Source of the DNA: an uncultured Clostridia bacterium | Lineage (GTDB): Bacteria; Bacillota; Clostridia; TANB77; CAG-465 | Length of the DNA stretch: 37,263 nucleotides | Reading direction: 5' to 3' | NCBI GenBank assembly: GCA_947584535.1 | Contig: CANPWO010000009.1 | Span: 1-37,263 of the forward strand | Shown here: piece by piece, positions 1 to 8,395 of the stretch | Layout: every line of letters begins with the position of its first letter | Position numbering within the stretch: position 1 is the stretch's first letter | Notes under the pieces: model-generated | The model's input: the letters and a program-made list of their open reading frames with translations, nothing else | What the model was told of the DNA's origin: nothing | Databases searched by the model: none | Made by a program: the position numbers and the translations under genes

Positions 1-452
1 ACTGGTACATCAATAAACTGACCAAGTTCAGAAAAATCTATTATTTTATCAATTATTGGATCAACATCTTTTTTTCCTAGCCCATACATTGATGCATTAA
101 AATATATATTTTCTCTTCCTGTAAAGTCAGTATTAAATCCAGCTCCAAGTTCTATCATACTTGAAAGTTTACCGTTTATCTCAATTGTCCCTTTTTCTGG
201 ATATATAATTTTATTCATAAGTTTAAGCAATGTAGATTTACCTGAGCCATTAACTCCAATTAATGCAACAGATTCTCCTCTTTTTATATCACAAGATATA
301 TCTTTTAAAACTACATGCTTAGACTTTTTATTTCTTTTTAAATTAGATAATCTTTCTTTTAAAAAATATGCTTTATCTTCATATACAGTAAATTCCTTAG
401 TAACATTTTTTACAGAAATTGCTATATCATTACTTTTACCTTTTTTTGCCAC
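1..452 (-). CDS. Polysaccharide/teichoic acid ABC exporter, ATP-binding subunit (5' part, runs off the left edge)
   Basis: This is the ATPase half of a Wzm/Wzt or TagGH-type exporter that moves a lipid-linked polymer across the membrane. About 150 residues are visible. They begin at a GTG codon (450-452) placed 8 bases after GGAGG (461-465), a site that lies inside the end of the permease gene, so the two are translationally coupled with a 3-base gap. The Walker A motif GVNGSGKST is readable around residues 65-75, followed by the beta strand ending in SSMIELGAGFN and then FTGRENIYFNASMYG. This ELGAGF..GREN arrangement is typical of the polysaccharide exporter ATPases. The signature motif, Walker B and any C-terminal carbohydrate-binding domain lie outside the window, so Wzt and TagH types cannot be told apart. 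Confidence 0.93.
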   Translation of the reverse strand, partial: MAKKGKSNDIAISVKNVTKEFTVYEDKAYFLKERLSNLKRNKKSKHVVLKDISCDIKRGESVALIGVNGSGKSTLLKLMNKIIYPEKGTIEINGKLSSMIELGAGFNTDFTGRENIYFNASMYGLGKKDVDPIIDKIIDFSELGQFIDVP

Positions 453-455
453 AAA

Positions 456-1238
456 TTATACCTCCTCTGCAAAACGTCTTTGTAATTTATTAAATACTAA
501 ATATCCAATAATTAACACTACAACAGATCCTAAAAATACAATTCCTAAATTTCTAAAATTTGGAAGTGTTTGATTATATAATATATTTTGATATTCCATC
601 ATTATTAAAGTCATTGGGTTTAATTTATATAGCCCCAAAAATTTTTCAGGTACCATTGATATACTATAAAGTATTGGACAAGCATACATCCATATCATCA
701 TTACTGGATTCATAATATATTGTACATCTCTTATATATACATTTGCTGCTGAAAGCAACATTACAAGACCTAAACTAAATATTGCTTGAATAAGTACAAT
801 TACAGGCAAGAATATTGCTACCCATGCTACTCCTACTCCAGATACAAGTAAAGCTATAAATATAATAACAGCACTAAAGAAATATTGTATTGTATTACTT
901 ATTACTACAGCTAAAGGTAATATTTCTCTTGGAAAATATACCTTTTTTAATATACTTGCATTATTTGAAACACAAACAGTTCCCGTTGCAATTGTATTTG
1001 CGAAAGCATTCCAAGGCATAAGGCAAATAAACAAATATATTGAATAATGCTCTATACCTGTTCTAAATACAAACTGGAATACTAAAGAATAAACAAAAAG
1101 CATTAATAGTGGATTTAATAATGTCCATAAAAATCCAAAAAATGAACCTTTATACCTTCCATTTATATCTTGTTTAACTAACGTCTTTAACATATGTCTA
1201 TAATGATATATTTCTTTTACTTTATCTATAATTTTCAT
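456..1238 (-). CDS. ABC-2 type polysaccharide export permease (Wzm/TagG-like)
   Basis: This is the membrane subunit that pairs with the adjacent ATPase to export a surface polysaccharide or teichoic-acid-like polymer. At 260 residues it has the usual family length, with six hydrophobic segments. The N-terminal DINGRYKGSFFGFLWTLLNP is the diagnostic amphipathic helix plus first membrane span of ABC-2 exporters. Later landmarks are FPREILPLAVV and YIRDVQYIMNPVMMIWMYACP. The ATG at 1236-1238 follows AAAGGAGAACATAG. The gene sits 35 bases downstream of the phosphomannomutase gene, which suggests co-transcription of sugar supply and export. The family call is firm; the exported polymer is unknown. 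Confidence 0.95.
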   Translation of the reverse strand: MKIIDKVKEIYHYRHMLKTLVKQDINGRYKGSFFGFLWTLLNPLLMLFVYSLVFQFVFRTGIEHYSIYLFICLMPWNAFANTIATGTVCVSNNASILKKVYFPREILPLAVVISNTIQYFFSAVIIFIALLVSGVGVAWVAIFLPVIVLIQAIFSLGLVMLLSAANVYIRDVQYIMNPVMMIWMYACPILYSISMVPEKFLGLYKLNPMTLIMMEYQNILYNQTLPNFRNLGIVFLGSVVVLIIGYLVFNKLQRRFAEEV

Positions 1239-1273
1239 CTATGTTCTCCTTTTTTAGTATGTGTAAACTTATT

Positions 1274-2662
1274 TTATTTTAATAAGTTCATAAATTCACT
1301 TTCTATTTTTTTCATATCTTCTTCTGTTACACCTTCAAATCTAGCTGTTATATCAGGCCCTGTATTTGAAGCTCTAACTAAAGCCCAACCATTTTCAAAT
1401 TCAGCTCTTACTCCATCAATATCGTTAAATTTATATTCTTGTGATCTACAATATGATTTTATTTTATCAATTACTTTAAATTTCTCATTATCAGTAGATT
1501 TTATTTTTATTTCTGGTGTAGAGTAATATTTATTAACACCTTCAAGTAATTCTGAAACATTTTTATCTGTTTTTGTTAATATTTCAGCAAGTCTAAGTCC
1601 TGCATAAAGACCATCATCTATATTTGGCCATTTATCATTGAAAAATACATGTCCTGAAAGCTCACTACCAAAAGCAAAGTTTCCTTCTCTCATTTTAGCC
1701 TTCATATATGAATTTCCTGTTCTATAACATACAGGATTTCCACCAAGTTTTACTATTTCATCTGGTAATGATTTAGAACATTTAACATCAAATAGTGCAT
1801 TTTTATTTGATACTTTACTCATTATATCTCTCCAGATAATAATAGCGAAAAAGTCAATGTATATCATTTTTCCATTTTCATCTATTATACCAACTCTATC
1901 ACCATCACCGTCAATTCCAACACCAAAATCTGCTTTTGTTTCTATAACTTTCTTTTTTAAATCCTCATTATTAGCTTCAACACTTGGATCAGGATGATGA
2001 TTTGGAAATCTTGAATCAGATTCCATATATAATGGTACCATATCTATTTTATCTTTAAACATATCAAATACATCTTTTGCAATAATAGAAGCTGTTCCAT
2101 TTGCAGTATCTACAACTACTTTTATCTTTCTTTTTCCTAAATTAATAGATTCTTTTATTAATTTTAAATATTCTTTTTTTACATTAAATTCTTGTACCTT
2201 ACCTTCTCCTGATGCAAATTCACATTTTGAAGTAAATTCTCTAAATTCTTGTATCATTTCTCCACAAGCATTTCCAAAGTTACTTATAGCAAATTTAAAA
2301 CCATTATATTCTTTTGGATTATGACTTGCAGTTATCATTATTCCTGGCATTATCTCTGGTTTATCATTTAAATTTATTTGTGCAAAATAATACATTGGAG
2401 TTGTAACAAGACCAATAGCATATACATTCATTCCAGTTGAAATTATACCTTGAATTAAAGCTTCATATAAAGGCTCTGATGACTGTCTATTATCATGTCC
2501 TATTACACATTTTGTATATCCATTTCTTGCAATATATGTTCCAAAAGATTTACCTATTGTATAGGCTATATCTTCATTTAAATCTTCACCATATATTCCT
2601 CTAATATCATATCCTCTAAATATATTAGGATTAATATTTTTTACTATTTTATAATCTTTCAT
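1274..2662 (-). CDS. manB: Phosphomannomutase/phosphoglucomutase
   Basis: This alpha-D-phosphohexomutase interconverts mannose-6-P and mannose-1-P (or the glucose equivalents) to supply nucleotide sugars for glycan synthesis. All four family signatures are visible: FRGYDIRGIYG near the N-terminus, the phosphoserine loop ITASHNPKEYNG, the metal loop GIDGDGDRVG, the sugar loop GSELSGHVFF, and the phosphate-binding RASNTGPDITARFEG near the C-terminus. Two starts are possible. The GTG at 2671 would be at or next to the predicted transcript start and has no ribosome site. The ATG at 2662 follows GGGTG by 6 bases and is preferred, giving 462 residues. Its own promoter lies immediately upstream. PMM versus PGM preference cannot be read from sequence. 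Confidence 0.93.
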   Translation of the reverse strand: MKDYKIVKNINPNIFRGYDIRGIYGEDLNEDIAYTIGKSFGTYIARNGYTKCVIGHDNRQSSEPLYEALIQGIISTGMNVYAIGLVTTPMYYFAQINLNDKPEIMPGIMITASHNPKEYNGFKFAISNFGNACGEMIQEFREFTSKCEFASGEGKVQEFNVKKEYLKLIKESINLGKRKIKVVVDTANGTASIIAKDVFDMFKDKIDMVPLYMESDSRFPNHHPDPSVEANNEDLKKKVIETKADFGVGIDGDGDRVGIIDENGKMIYIDFFAIIIWRDIMSKVSNKNALFDVKCSKSLPDEIVKLGGNPVCYRTGNSYMKAKMREGNFAFGSELSGHVFFNDKWPNIDDGLYAGLRLAEILTKTDKNVSELLEGVNKYYSTPEIKIKSTDNEKFKVIDKIKSYCRSQEYKFNDIDGVRAEFENGWALVRASNTGPDITARFEGVTEEDMKKIESEFMNLLK

Positions 2663-2679
2663 ATATATCACCCGTCTAG

Positions 2680-2708
2680 ATTATATCATAGTATATCCAA
2701 AAAATAAA
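2680..2708 (-). promoter_or_regulatory. Predicted sigma-A promoter of the phosphomannomutase gene
   Basis: On the minus strand the -10 is TATAAT (2680-2685), preceded by the extended -10 dinucleotide (TGATATAAT). A weak -35 TTTATT (2703-2708) lies 17 bases upstream. A transcript starting about 7 bases downstream would have a leader of only about ten bases, with the GGGTG ribosome site at its very 5' end. Confidence 0.6.
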
Positions 2709-2774
2709 GTTTTTTAGCAAAAATGTCCTTTTTTAATGTTATGTTACAATATAGGTAAAACAAAACATATACAA

Positions 2775-2834
2775 AAAGTGATTCAACTGATATAATTGAA
2801 ATAACTACAAATCAAAAAGGAGTTGAATCACTTT
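2775..2834. repeat. 14-bp perfect inverted repeat
   Basis: AAAGTGATTCAACT (2775-2788) is repeated as its exact reverse complement at 2821-2834, with 32 bases between. It lies between the phosphomannomutase promoter and an IS66 transposase relic. It may be an element terminus or a miniature element, but I could not assign it to a known family. Confidence 0.6.
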
Positions 2835-2937
2835 ATATATTTTATCAAAAGAATTAAAAAGTACAAGATGTTTACCACAAAAAATCAAAAACATAGTTAA
2901 TGCAGTGTTAATATTCATACTAGACAATCACTTTATT

Positions 2938-2962
2938 CCCAGTTGATTATATTTCAACTGGG
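2938..2962 (-). terminator. Hairpin at the end of the transposase relic
   Basis: CCCAGTTGA (2938-2946) and TCAACTGGG (2954-2962) form a perfect 9-bp stem with a 7-base loop. It coincides with the stop of the frame-shifted IS66 relic reading leftwards. No strong U-run follows, so the terminator role is tentative. Confidence 0.4.
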
Positions 2963-3215
2963 ATATACATTTTTTTATAATAGCAGAATACGTATCTTGG
3001 CACTGTTTTTTTAGAATAAGTATTATAATTTTTATATCTAACTAATTCTGTTACCCTTCTTTACTTCTAAAGCAACCTGATATCTTTTGTTTTGATTTTA
3101 CATGCCTTAAATATCTTTCTGCCATATTATTATCATAGAATATTTTAAATTCATTTATTAACATTAAGTTATTTTCTTTATATTTCTTTAATCTATTTAA
3201 TAATCTTTTCTCTTT
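2947..3215 (-). pseudogene. IS66-family transposase remnant (C-terminal piece)
   Basis: Reading leftwards from about 3215, the frame gives a segment with FYDNNMAERYLRHVK followed by SKQKISGCFRSKEG and a stop. This matches the conserved C-terminal block of IS66 transposases (DNN.AER..R..K.KQK.SG.FRS.EG), which contains the catalytic Glu of the DDE triad within NNMAER. After the stop at about 3050 an alternative frame continues (VTELVRYKNYNTYSKK) to 2947, so at least one frameshift has occurred. An in-frame stop just upstream of 3215 and the absence of the remaining several hundred residues show that this is a dead relic. The AT-rich piece from 3216 to 3289 holds nothing else I recognise. It marks an old insertion between the exporter genes and the glycosyltransferase cluster. 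Confidence 0.75.
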
Positions 3216-3289
3216 ATTTTAAATTATTTTATAACGCAAAATAAATATGTATAGTATAGTTCTAAATACTATATACAACTTTTACATTA

Positions 3290-4855
3290 CTATTTTTCTT
3301 CATGGTATTCTTTATCTGTATTTACGTTCCATACATTATCTTTAGTTGCTTTTCCAGTACGAATATTTTTAGCCGCTTCTATACCTGTTACCATTGAATG
3401 ATCCATATTATTATAACGGTGTTGTCCATTTCTTCCTATACAGTATAAATTATCTATTTTATTTATATATTCAATTAATTTGTTAATATCTTTATATGTA
3501 TCAAAATAAGCTGGATATGCTTTCCTTATTTTTTCACGGTGTGAATCTTCTACTTGATCTTTACTTATAATATTCATTGACACTAATTCATCAATTGCAA
3601 AATTAATAAATTCTTCATCTGTCATATTCCAGTACATATCTCCTTCTTCACATGTATATTCTAATCCTATCCATACTTTATTTTCAACATCTTTTACTAA
3701 ATATGGTGACCAGTTATTAAATATTTGAATACGACACATTTTAACTTCTGGCTCCTGTACATAAATCCAACAGTCTGGAACAATATTTCCTAAAGTTTTT
3801 ATATTTGTTTTATTTTCTAGATTAAGCTTGTCCACTAACAGACCTACTGTTATAAAATCCCTAAAAGGTAAACCTTTTGCAATACTACTTATTTGTTCTG
3901 GAACCTCAATGCCTTTAAATCCTGAAACTAAATCATTCATTGGCATTGTTGATATAAAAATATCTCCATCTATAGTTTCATTATTTCCATCTGCTTGGCA
4001 ATCTACAGATATAATTTTTCCATCTTTAAAATTAATATTTTTTACTAAATATCCCTTTTTTAATATAGCCCCTTCTTTAATTACTTTATCTGCTAATGTC
4101 TCCCATAATTGTCCTGGTCCATATTTTGGATACCAAAATTGCTCAATTAATGATGTTTCTGTATTATCTGAATTTTTCTTTCCAAAAGTTTTATGAAACA
4201 TATCTTTTATTACTGCTTTAATAGATATTCCCTTTACACGTTGTGCTCCCCAATCTGCTGATATTTCACTTGGATGTCTTCCCCATAATTTTTCTGTGTA
4301 TTTTTCAAAAAACATACTATATAATACTTTTCCAAATCTATTTATATAAAAGTTTTCTAGTGAGTTTTCTTCTTTCTTTACAACAGTTGATTTTAAATAG
4401 CTAAAACCTGCTTTCATTGTACGTAATAATCCCATATTTTTAAATGTTTCAAACTTCATACTAATTGGATAATCAAAAAATTTCTTTAAATAATAGATTC
4501 TAGATACTCTTTGCCTTATAAGCATTACATTATCATCTTTTTCAGGATCTGGACCTCCGTTTTCTAATGGTTTTTCTCTTTGTAATTTTTCATCATCAAA
4601 AGAATTTTTCCCTTGAATAGGCATTAATTCTTTCCAAAAATTCATAACTCTATCGTCCTTTGAAAAGAAACGATGCCCTCCTATATCCATACGATTATCA
4701 TGATATTTAACTGTTTTAGAAATTCCCCCAATATCTTGAGTTTCTTCTAAAATTTCAACATCATATTCTTTATTTCCATTTTCTTTTAATAACTCATGGG
4801 CAGCTGTAAGACCAGCTGGTCCAGCTCCAATAATAATAACTTTCTTCTTTTTCAT
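3290..4855 (-). CDS. FAD-dependent oxidoreductase of the PRK07208 / protoporphyrinogen-oxidase-like group
   Basis: This is a 521-residue flavoprotein. The N-terminal dinucleotide-binding fold has [18 protein letters not shown], followed by the family block [10 protein letters not shown] and the later [25 protein letters not shown]-like region (split here: [11 protein letters not shown], then YTEKLWG). [27 protein letters not shown] and the C-terminal [15 protein letters not shown] are also present. This layout matches the group often annotated as PRK07208 or COG1232, which is repeatedly found next to GtrA and glycosyltransferase genes; its substrate is not established. The start ATG follows GAAAGGAAG, and the gene begins 2 bases after the GtrA stop, implying tight co-translation. 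Heme synthesis is unlikely here. A role in modifying a lipid-linked or nucleotide sugar is inferred from context only. Confidence 0.85.
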   Translation of the reverse strand: MKKKKVIIIGAGPAGLTAAHELLKENGNKEYDVEILEETQDIGGISKTVKYHDNRMDIGGHRFFSKDDRVMNFWKELMPIQGKNSFDDEKLQREKPLENGGPDPEKDDNVMLIRQRVSRIYYLKKFFDYPISMKFETFKNMGLLRTMKAGFSYLKSTVVKKEENSLENFYINRFGKVLYSMFFEKYTEKLWGRHPSEISADWGAQRVKGISIKAVIKDMFHKTFGKKNSDNTETSLIEQFWYPKYGPGQLWETLADKVIKEGAILKKGYLVKNINFKDGKIISVDCQADGNNETIDGDIFISTMPMNDLVSGFKGIEVPEQISSIAKGLPFRDFITVGLLVDKLNLENKTNIKTLGNIVPDCWIYVQEPEVKMCRIQIFNNWSPYLVKDVENKVWIGLEYTCEEGDMYWNMTDEEFINFAIDELVSMNIISKDQVEDSHREKIRKAYPAYFDTYKDINKLIEYINKIDNLYCIGRNGQHRYNNMDHSMVTGIEAAKNIRTGKATKDNVWNVNTDKEYHEEK

Positions 4856-4857
4856 TT

Positions 4858-5298
4858 CTATTTTCTTCCTTTCTTTTTATCAATAATAACATAAATTGCT
4901 TTTCTTGCAAAGAAATTCCATACAAATACTAAACCTGTAGATATCACCTTACTTATCATATAATATATACCTATTGTTGTAAATATCCATACAAATCCTG
5001 TATCTAGTCCTAAACCAATTACTCCTATAATTGCATAAATTATAAATTCTGTAATTTTATTAATTTCATTTTCTTCTGAAAATACTAAACATTTACTTAA
5101 AATATAATTTGTCAATAATCCTAATATAAAGCCCAATACATTTGCAAATAAATAATATATATGTAAAAACTCTGTAAATATATATAAAGAACCTATATTT
5201 ATAACAGCAGCAACTCCACCTACAAATATATATCTAAAAAATTGTAGTTTCGTATCATTTGTTTTTTCTAAAAATAATTTATAAAACGATTTATTCAT
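4858..5298 (-). CDS. GtrA-family membrane protein (polyprenyl-phosphate-sugar flippase)
   Basis: This small polytopic protein of about 146 residues has four hydrophobic helices, the standard GtrA/DPMS_flippase layout. Landmarks are [20 protein letters not shown] in helix 1, the [12 protein letters not shown] segment between helices 2 and 3, and a final [11 protein letters not shown]. GtrA proteins are thought to flip undecaprenyl-phosphate-linked sugars outward for extracytoplasmic glycosyltransferases. The ATG at 5298 sits 6 bases after AGGTG and is preferred over the in-frame GTG at 5307, which would consume that ribosome site. It overlaps the end of the upstream gene by 8 bases. Confidence 0.88.
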   Translation of the reverse strand: MNKSFYKLFLEKTNDTKLQFFRYIFVGGVAAVINIGSLYIFTEFLHIYYLFANVLGFILGLLTNYILSKCLVFSEENEINKITEFIIYAIIGVIGLGLDTGFVWIFTTIGIYYMISKVISTGLVFVWNFFARKAIYVIIDKKKGRK

Positions 5299-6613
5299 TT
5301 TTTTCACCTTTTTTTATTGTATTATTTAAAAAATATACTAAATATAGCATTACTAAAGGAATTGATGCAGAAAATAATCTTTGTTCTTCTTCTGGTGCAC
5401 CAATTATTAATGTAAATATATTTGCAAAAATCAATGACATAAAAAATGCAACCATCCAATTTATATTTTTATTTTTTATAAAATTATATATCAAATACAA
5501 AATATTTACAACAATCAACCAATACAAAGTACCAAATGTAATCGGCATCATCACTTCTCCTATATATTTATAGCTTATTACATACGGTTTATCTTTATCT
5601 GAGAGATTTATATTATCTACATAATTCAATCCAATATTTTTACTTCCCAATATAAAAGTTTTTTGTATTAAAAATTGCTTATGTTCCGAAGTTTTTGTTG
5701 CAACTTTTAATAACTCATTTATTTGATCTTTATCAAACTCACTTTTTAATACATCGCACGTTTCCCATATTGTTTTACCTTCTTGCAATGCCTCATCTAT
5801 TACTTTTATCATCTCTTCATTATTTGTTTTTTTATATGCTTTGCTTTGTATTACTGAAACAACATTATTTAAATCAGCAACTCCAGTTAATGCAAATTTT
5901 CCATACTGTTGTAACATCAAAAAACAATATATAAATAAGAAAATTCCACATATTACACATGAGCAAATTCCCACTATTGCTTGTTTTATATCTTTTTCTT
6001 TTTTGTTAAAGAAAATTCTTAAAATCCAAAATAAGAAATAAATTGGAAAAACATATATAAACGAAGGTCTAGTCATTATCATAATTAGTATTAATATACC
6101 TATACTACCAGACAGAATATATCGTGGTTTCTTTAAATATTGAATTGTTAACAAAGCTAAAAATGTCATTTCAAATATAGATAATGATTCAGTAAGAACA
6201 GGAACATTCCACATAATAACAAATGGTGATATACCAAATATTAGCGTAAAAATACCTATTATTATTTTATTTTTTGTAAGAGATGCTACACAAGCATAAA
6301 ATAAAATTAAAGTTATTATAAATAATAATTTTTGTGCCATTGTTACATTTTCTGCTAATTTTTCATTTCCACCAATTTTTTCAATTATTTTTATAAAGTA
6401 AGGATATACTGGTGTTCTTTTTTCATCTACTTCTCCTTTTAATATGCTTACATTATCTTTATACTCTATATACGATGTGCTATCAAAAGATAGATGTGTT
6501 TTTTCAGTTGTACTATATATTTTTATTTGAAATATAATAGAAATTAATATAACATAAATAAGTGGCTGTTTTAATATTTCAATTATTTTATTTCTAGTTT
6601 TTTCTTTATTCAC
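5291..6613 (-). CDS. Polytopic GT-C-like glycosyltransferase candidate
   Basis: The 440-residue protein has about ten hydrophobic spans. After the first span it carries FDSTSYIEY, an acidic motif in the first external loop, then RTPVYPYFI. A further loop contains VPVLTESLSIFEM. An early acidic D-x-x-x-Y loop, a P-x-Y-P segment and a T-E in a later loop are typical of GT-C glycosyltransferases (GT39/PMT/ArnT-like), which take sugars from polyprenyl phosphate on the outer face. A large extracytoplasmic segment around residues 230-330 (KAYKKTNNEEMI region) precedes the last helices. It is followed directly by the GtrA flippase, which fits that role. No specific family name can be given, and acceptor and donor are unknown. 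Confidence 0.7.
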   Translation of the reverse strand: MNKEKTRNKIIEILKQPLIYVILISIIFQIKIYSTTEKTHLSFDSTSYIEYKDNVSILKGEVDEKRTPVYPYFIKIIEKIGGNEKLAENVTMAQKLLFIITLILFYACVASLTKNKIIIGIFTLIFGISPFVIMWNVPVLTESLSIFEMTFLALLTIQYLKKPRYILSGSIGILILIMIMTRPSFIYVFPIYFLFWILRIFFNKKEKDIKQAIVGICSCVICGIFLFIYCFLMLQQYGKFALTGVADLNNVVSVIQSKAYKKTNNEEMIKVIDEALQEGKTIWETCDVLKSEFDKDQINELLKVATKTSEHKQFLIQKTFILGSKNIGLNYVDNINLSDKDKPYVISYKYIGEVMMPITFGTLYWLIVVNILYLIYNFIKNKNINWMVAFFMSLIFANIFTLIIGAPEEEQRLFSASIPLVMLYLVYFLNNTIKKGEKNE

Positions 6614-6689
6614 AAGTTATTCCTCCTTTTTAATAATATAAAAATCCTTTTCATTAGCTTAACAATTTTTTTGTTTAAACCTATTGATT

Positions 6690-6719
6690 TTATCTTATTT
6701 TCAACTTCAAATAAGATAA
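6690..6719 (-). terminator. Hairpin downstream of the first tandem GT-C-like gene
   Basis: TTATCTTATTT (6690-6700) and its reverse complement (6709-6719) form a perfect 11-bp stem with an 8-base loop, 12 bases after the stop of the 6732 gene. No U-run follows directly. A degraded version of the same sequence lies after the second copy near 8365-8395, so it is part of the duplicated unit. Confidence 0.45.
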
Positions 6720-6731
6720 TGTAACTATTTT

Positions 6732-8282
6732 TTATATATTATTCTTTTTGGATATTTTTTCTTTTATCTTTAAAATAAATTCATCAAATCCTATTACTGC
6801 TAGTGGTATTAATATTACTACATAAGGAATAACATATCTAGATTTTGCTTCCCAAATAATGTGAAAACTAAAGCCTCCTAAAAATATTAATATTAATAAT
6901 AACATTTCATTACTTATATTTTTTCTTTTTAATATAACACAAATTAATGAACCTATATATATAATACAAGTAATTATTTTTTGAGATAATTTTATAATTT
7001 TCCAATTTCTATCTTCAAACAATGTGGTTAGCATCTTATTTTTTGTCATATCAACATCTCCTTGCATATTGTAACAATCACTTGCCATAATTGGTTCTGC
7101 CCACATAGAAATAATTTTATCTCTATAGAATCTATATGTATAATGTGGATGTTCTGTTAAGTATTTTAATCTATTTATTAATTTTTCTTTTGTTTGATTT
7201 TCAACTGTTTTATCGTCATTTGAGTGATTTTGCATTTCTGCATTAATAATAGCTACTTCGTCATTAAACCATCCATTTGCTAAATTACCCTCACTCATTC
7301 CCATATATAAGTAATTAATAATTGATTTTTCTTTTAAATTATTTAATCCATACTTATTTGATACTAAAATAGTTAAAAGTTTATTTGGAGCAATTGCTAA
7401 TATAACAAACAAAACAATTGTTAATGTCATTATGACTCTTTCTTTTATTGATTTATCTCCGCGTTGCAAATAAATAAATAAATAAATAAATATAGCTATA
7501 ACAAATATAATAGAATTACTTCTTGTAATAACAGCAAGTGCCATACATAAGCCTGAAAAAATAGCGAAACATATTTTTTTGTTTTTTTCATATTTTATAA
7601 TAAATACAATCGCCCAAATACTTAATGATAATCCTATAAAATCACCATATACCCACGTAGATAGCAAACTAATTGGTATAAATCCTAATATCAATATAAA
7701 AAATAATAAATCATTACCTTTTTTATTATTTTTTTCACTTTTATAAATCCAGTATAATCCCAATACTGTAAATATATTAAATATAACATTTACCAATCTA
7801 AGTAATTGAACGTTATCGGTTCTAAATATTTGCATTATGGTTTCAAAAAAAGCTACAATTCCAATATTATTTTTATAAAAAGCAAAATATTTTAATATAT
7901 GCTCCTTCATAATATCTTTGTTATTAAACAATAGTCTTGCCGTTCCATAAACCATACCTGGATCTGCATCTGGTTTTGTTATTGAATTATATATCCATAA
8001 TACTTGAAAGGTAATATATCCAAGCATAGCTATTACTATAATTAGTATCTTTAAGTTTTTATTAATTTTTATTTTACTTATATAATAAGTAATTGCTATT
8101 AGTCCTATAATAGAAGCAATAATAACTCCTAATTTAATTATTCTCATACTTTGTATCTCTGTATGTTCTGTACCCTTTAAAATAGATACGTCATATTTAA
8201 TATTCAATATAAGTATAAAGCCTAATACAATTATTGCAATTATTATAATTATTTTTTTTATAAAGTTATATAATTTTTCTAT
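6732..8282 (-). CDS. Polytopic GT-C-like membrane protein, copy A (probable ATA start)
   Basis: This integral membrane protein has about ten hydrophobic helices and resembles polytopic GT-C glycosyltransferases: an acidic loop after helix 3 (KPDADPGMVYG), STWVYGDFIGLS, ITRSNSIIFV, and a large external loop with several conserved Trp and His residues before the last helices. An obvious open reading frame can be drawn from a TTG at 8207, but the frame continues upstream through 25 more codons that encode a good membrane helix (IIIIIAIIVLGFIL). It reaches AGGAGG at 8291-8296; TAG closes it at 8295-8297. Only ATA (8280-8282) or ATC (8283-8285) could start there, at 8 or 5 bases from the ribosome site. 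The ATA start gives 516 residues. Function is inferred from topology and context. Confidence 0.75.
   Translation of the reverse strand: MEKLYNFIKKIIIIIAIIVLGFILILNIKYDVSILKGTEHTEIQSMRIIKLGVIIASIIGLIAITYYISKIKINKNLKILIIVIAMLGYITFQVLWIYNSITKPDADPGMVYGTARLLFNNKDIMKEHILKYFAFYKNNIGIVAFFETIMQIFRTDNVQLLRLVNVIFNIFTVLGLYWIYKSEKNNKKGNDLLFFILILGFIPISLLSTWVYGDFIGLSLSIWAIVFIIKYEKNKKICFAIFSGLCMALAVITRSNSIIFVIAIFIYLFIYLQRGDKSIKERVIMTLTIVLFVILAIAPNKLLTILVSNKYGLNNLKEKSIINYLYMGMSEGNLANGWFNDEVAIINAEMQNHSNDDKTVENQTKEKLINRLKYLTEHPHYTYRFYRDKIISMWAEPIMASDCYNMQGDVDMTKNKMLTTLFEDRNWKIIKLSQKIITCIIYIGSLICVILKRKNISNEMLLLILIFLGGFSFHIIWEAKSRYVIPYVVILIPLAVIGFDEFILKIKEKISKKNNI
7468..7491. repeat. Six-copy AAAT microsatellite inside copy A
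   Basis: Six perfect copies of the tetranucleotide AAAT lie within the coding region, where the minus strand reads as alternating Leu/Phe/Ile/Tyr codons (IFIYLFIYLQRG). A change of one unit would shift the reading frame. Confidence 0.85.
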
Positions 8283-8395
8283 GATATATTCCTCCTATAT
8301 ATAATAATGTTAGTTAAGAAATTTAACTTAGCATTTTTTATTTAATTTTATATTATTTTCATATTGTATTTTCAATTTCAAATAGAATAATGCAA

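Noticed and set aside
8205-8207. TTG as the start of copy A of the tandem GT-C-like genes
   Set aside because: No ribosome site, the codon is TTA in copy B, and it would cut off a membrane helix conserved in both copies.
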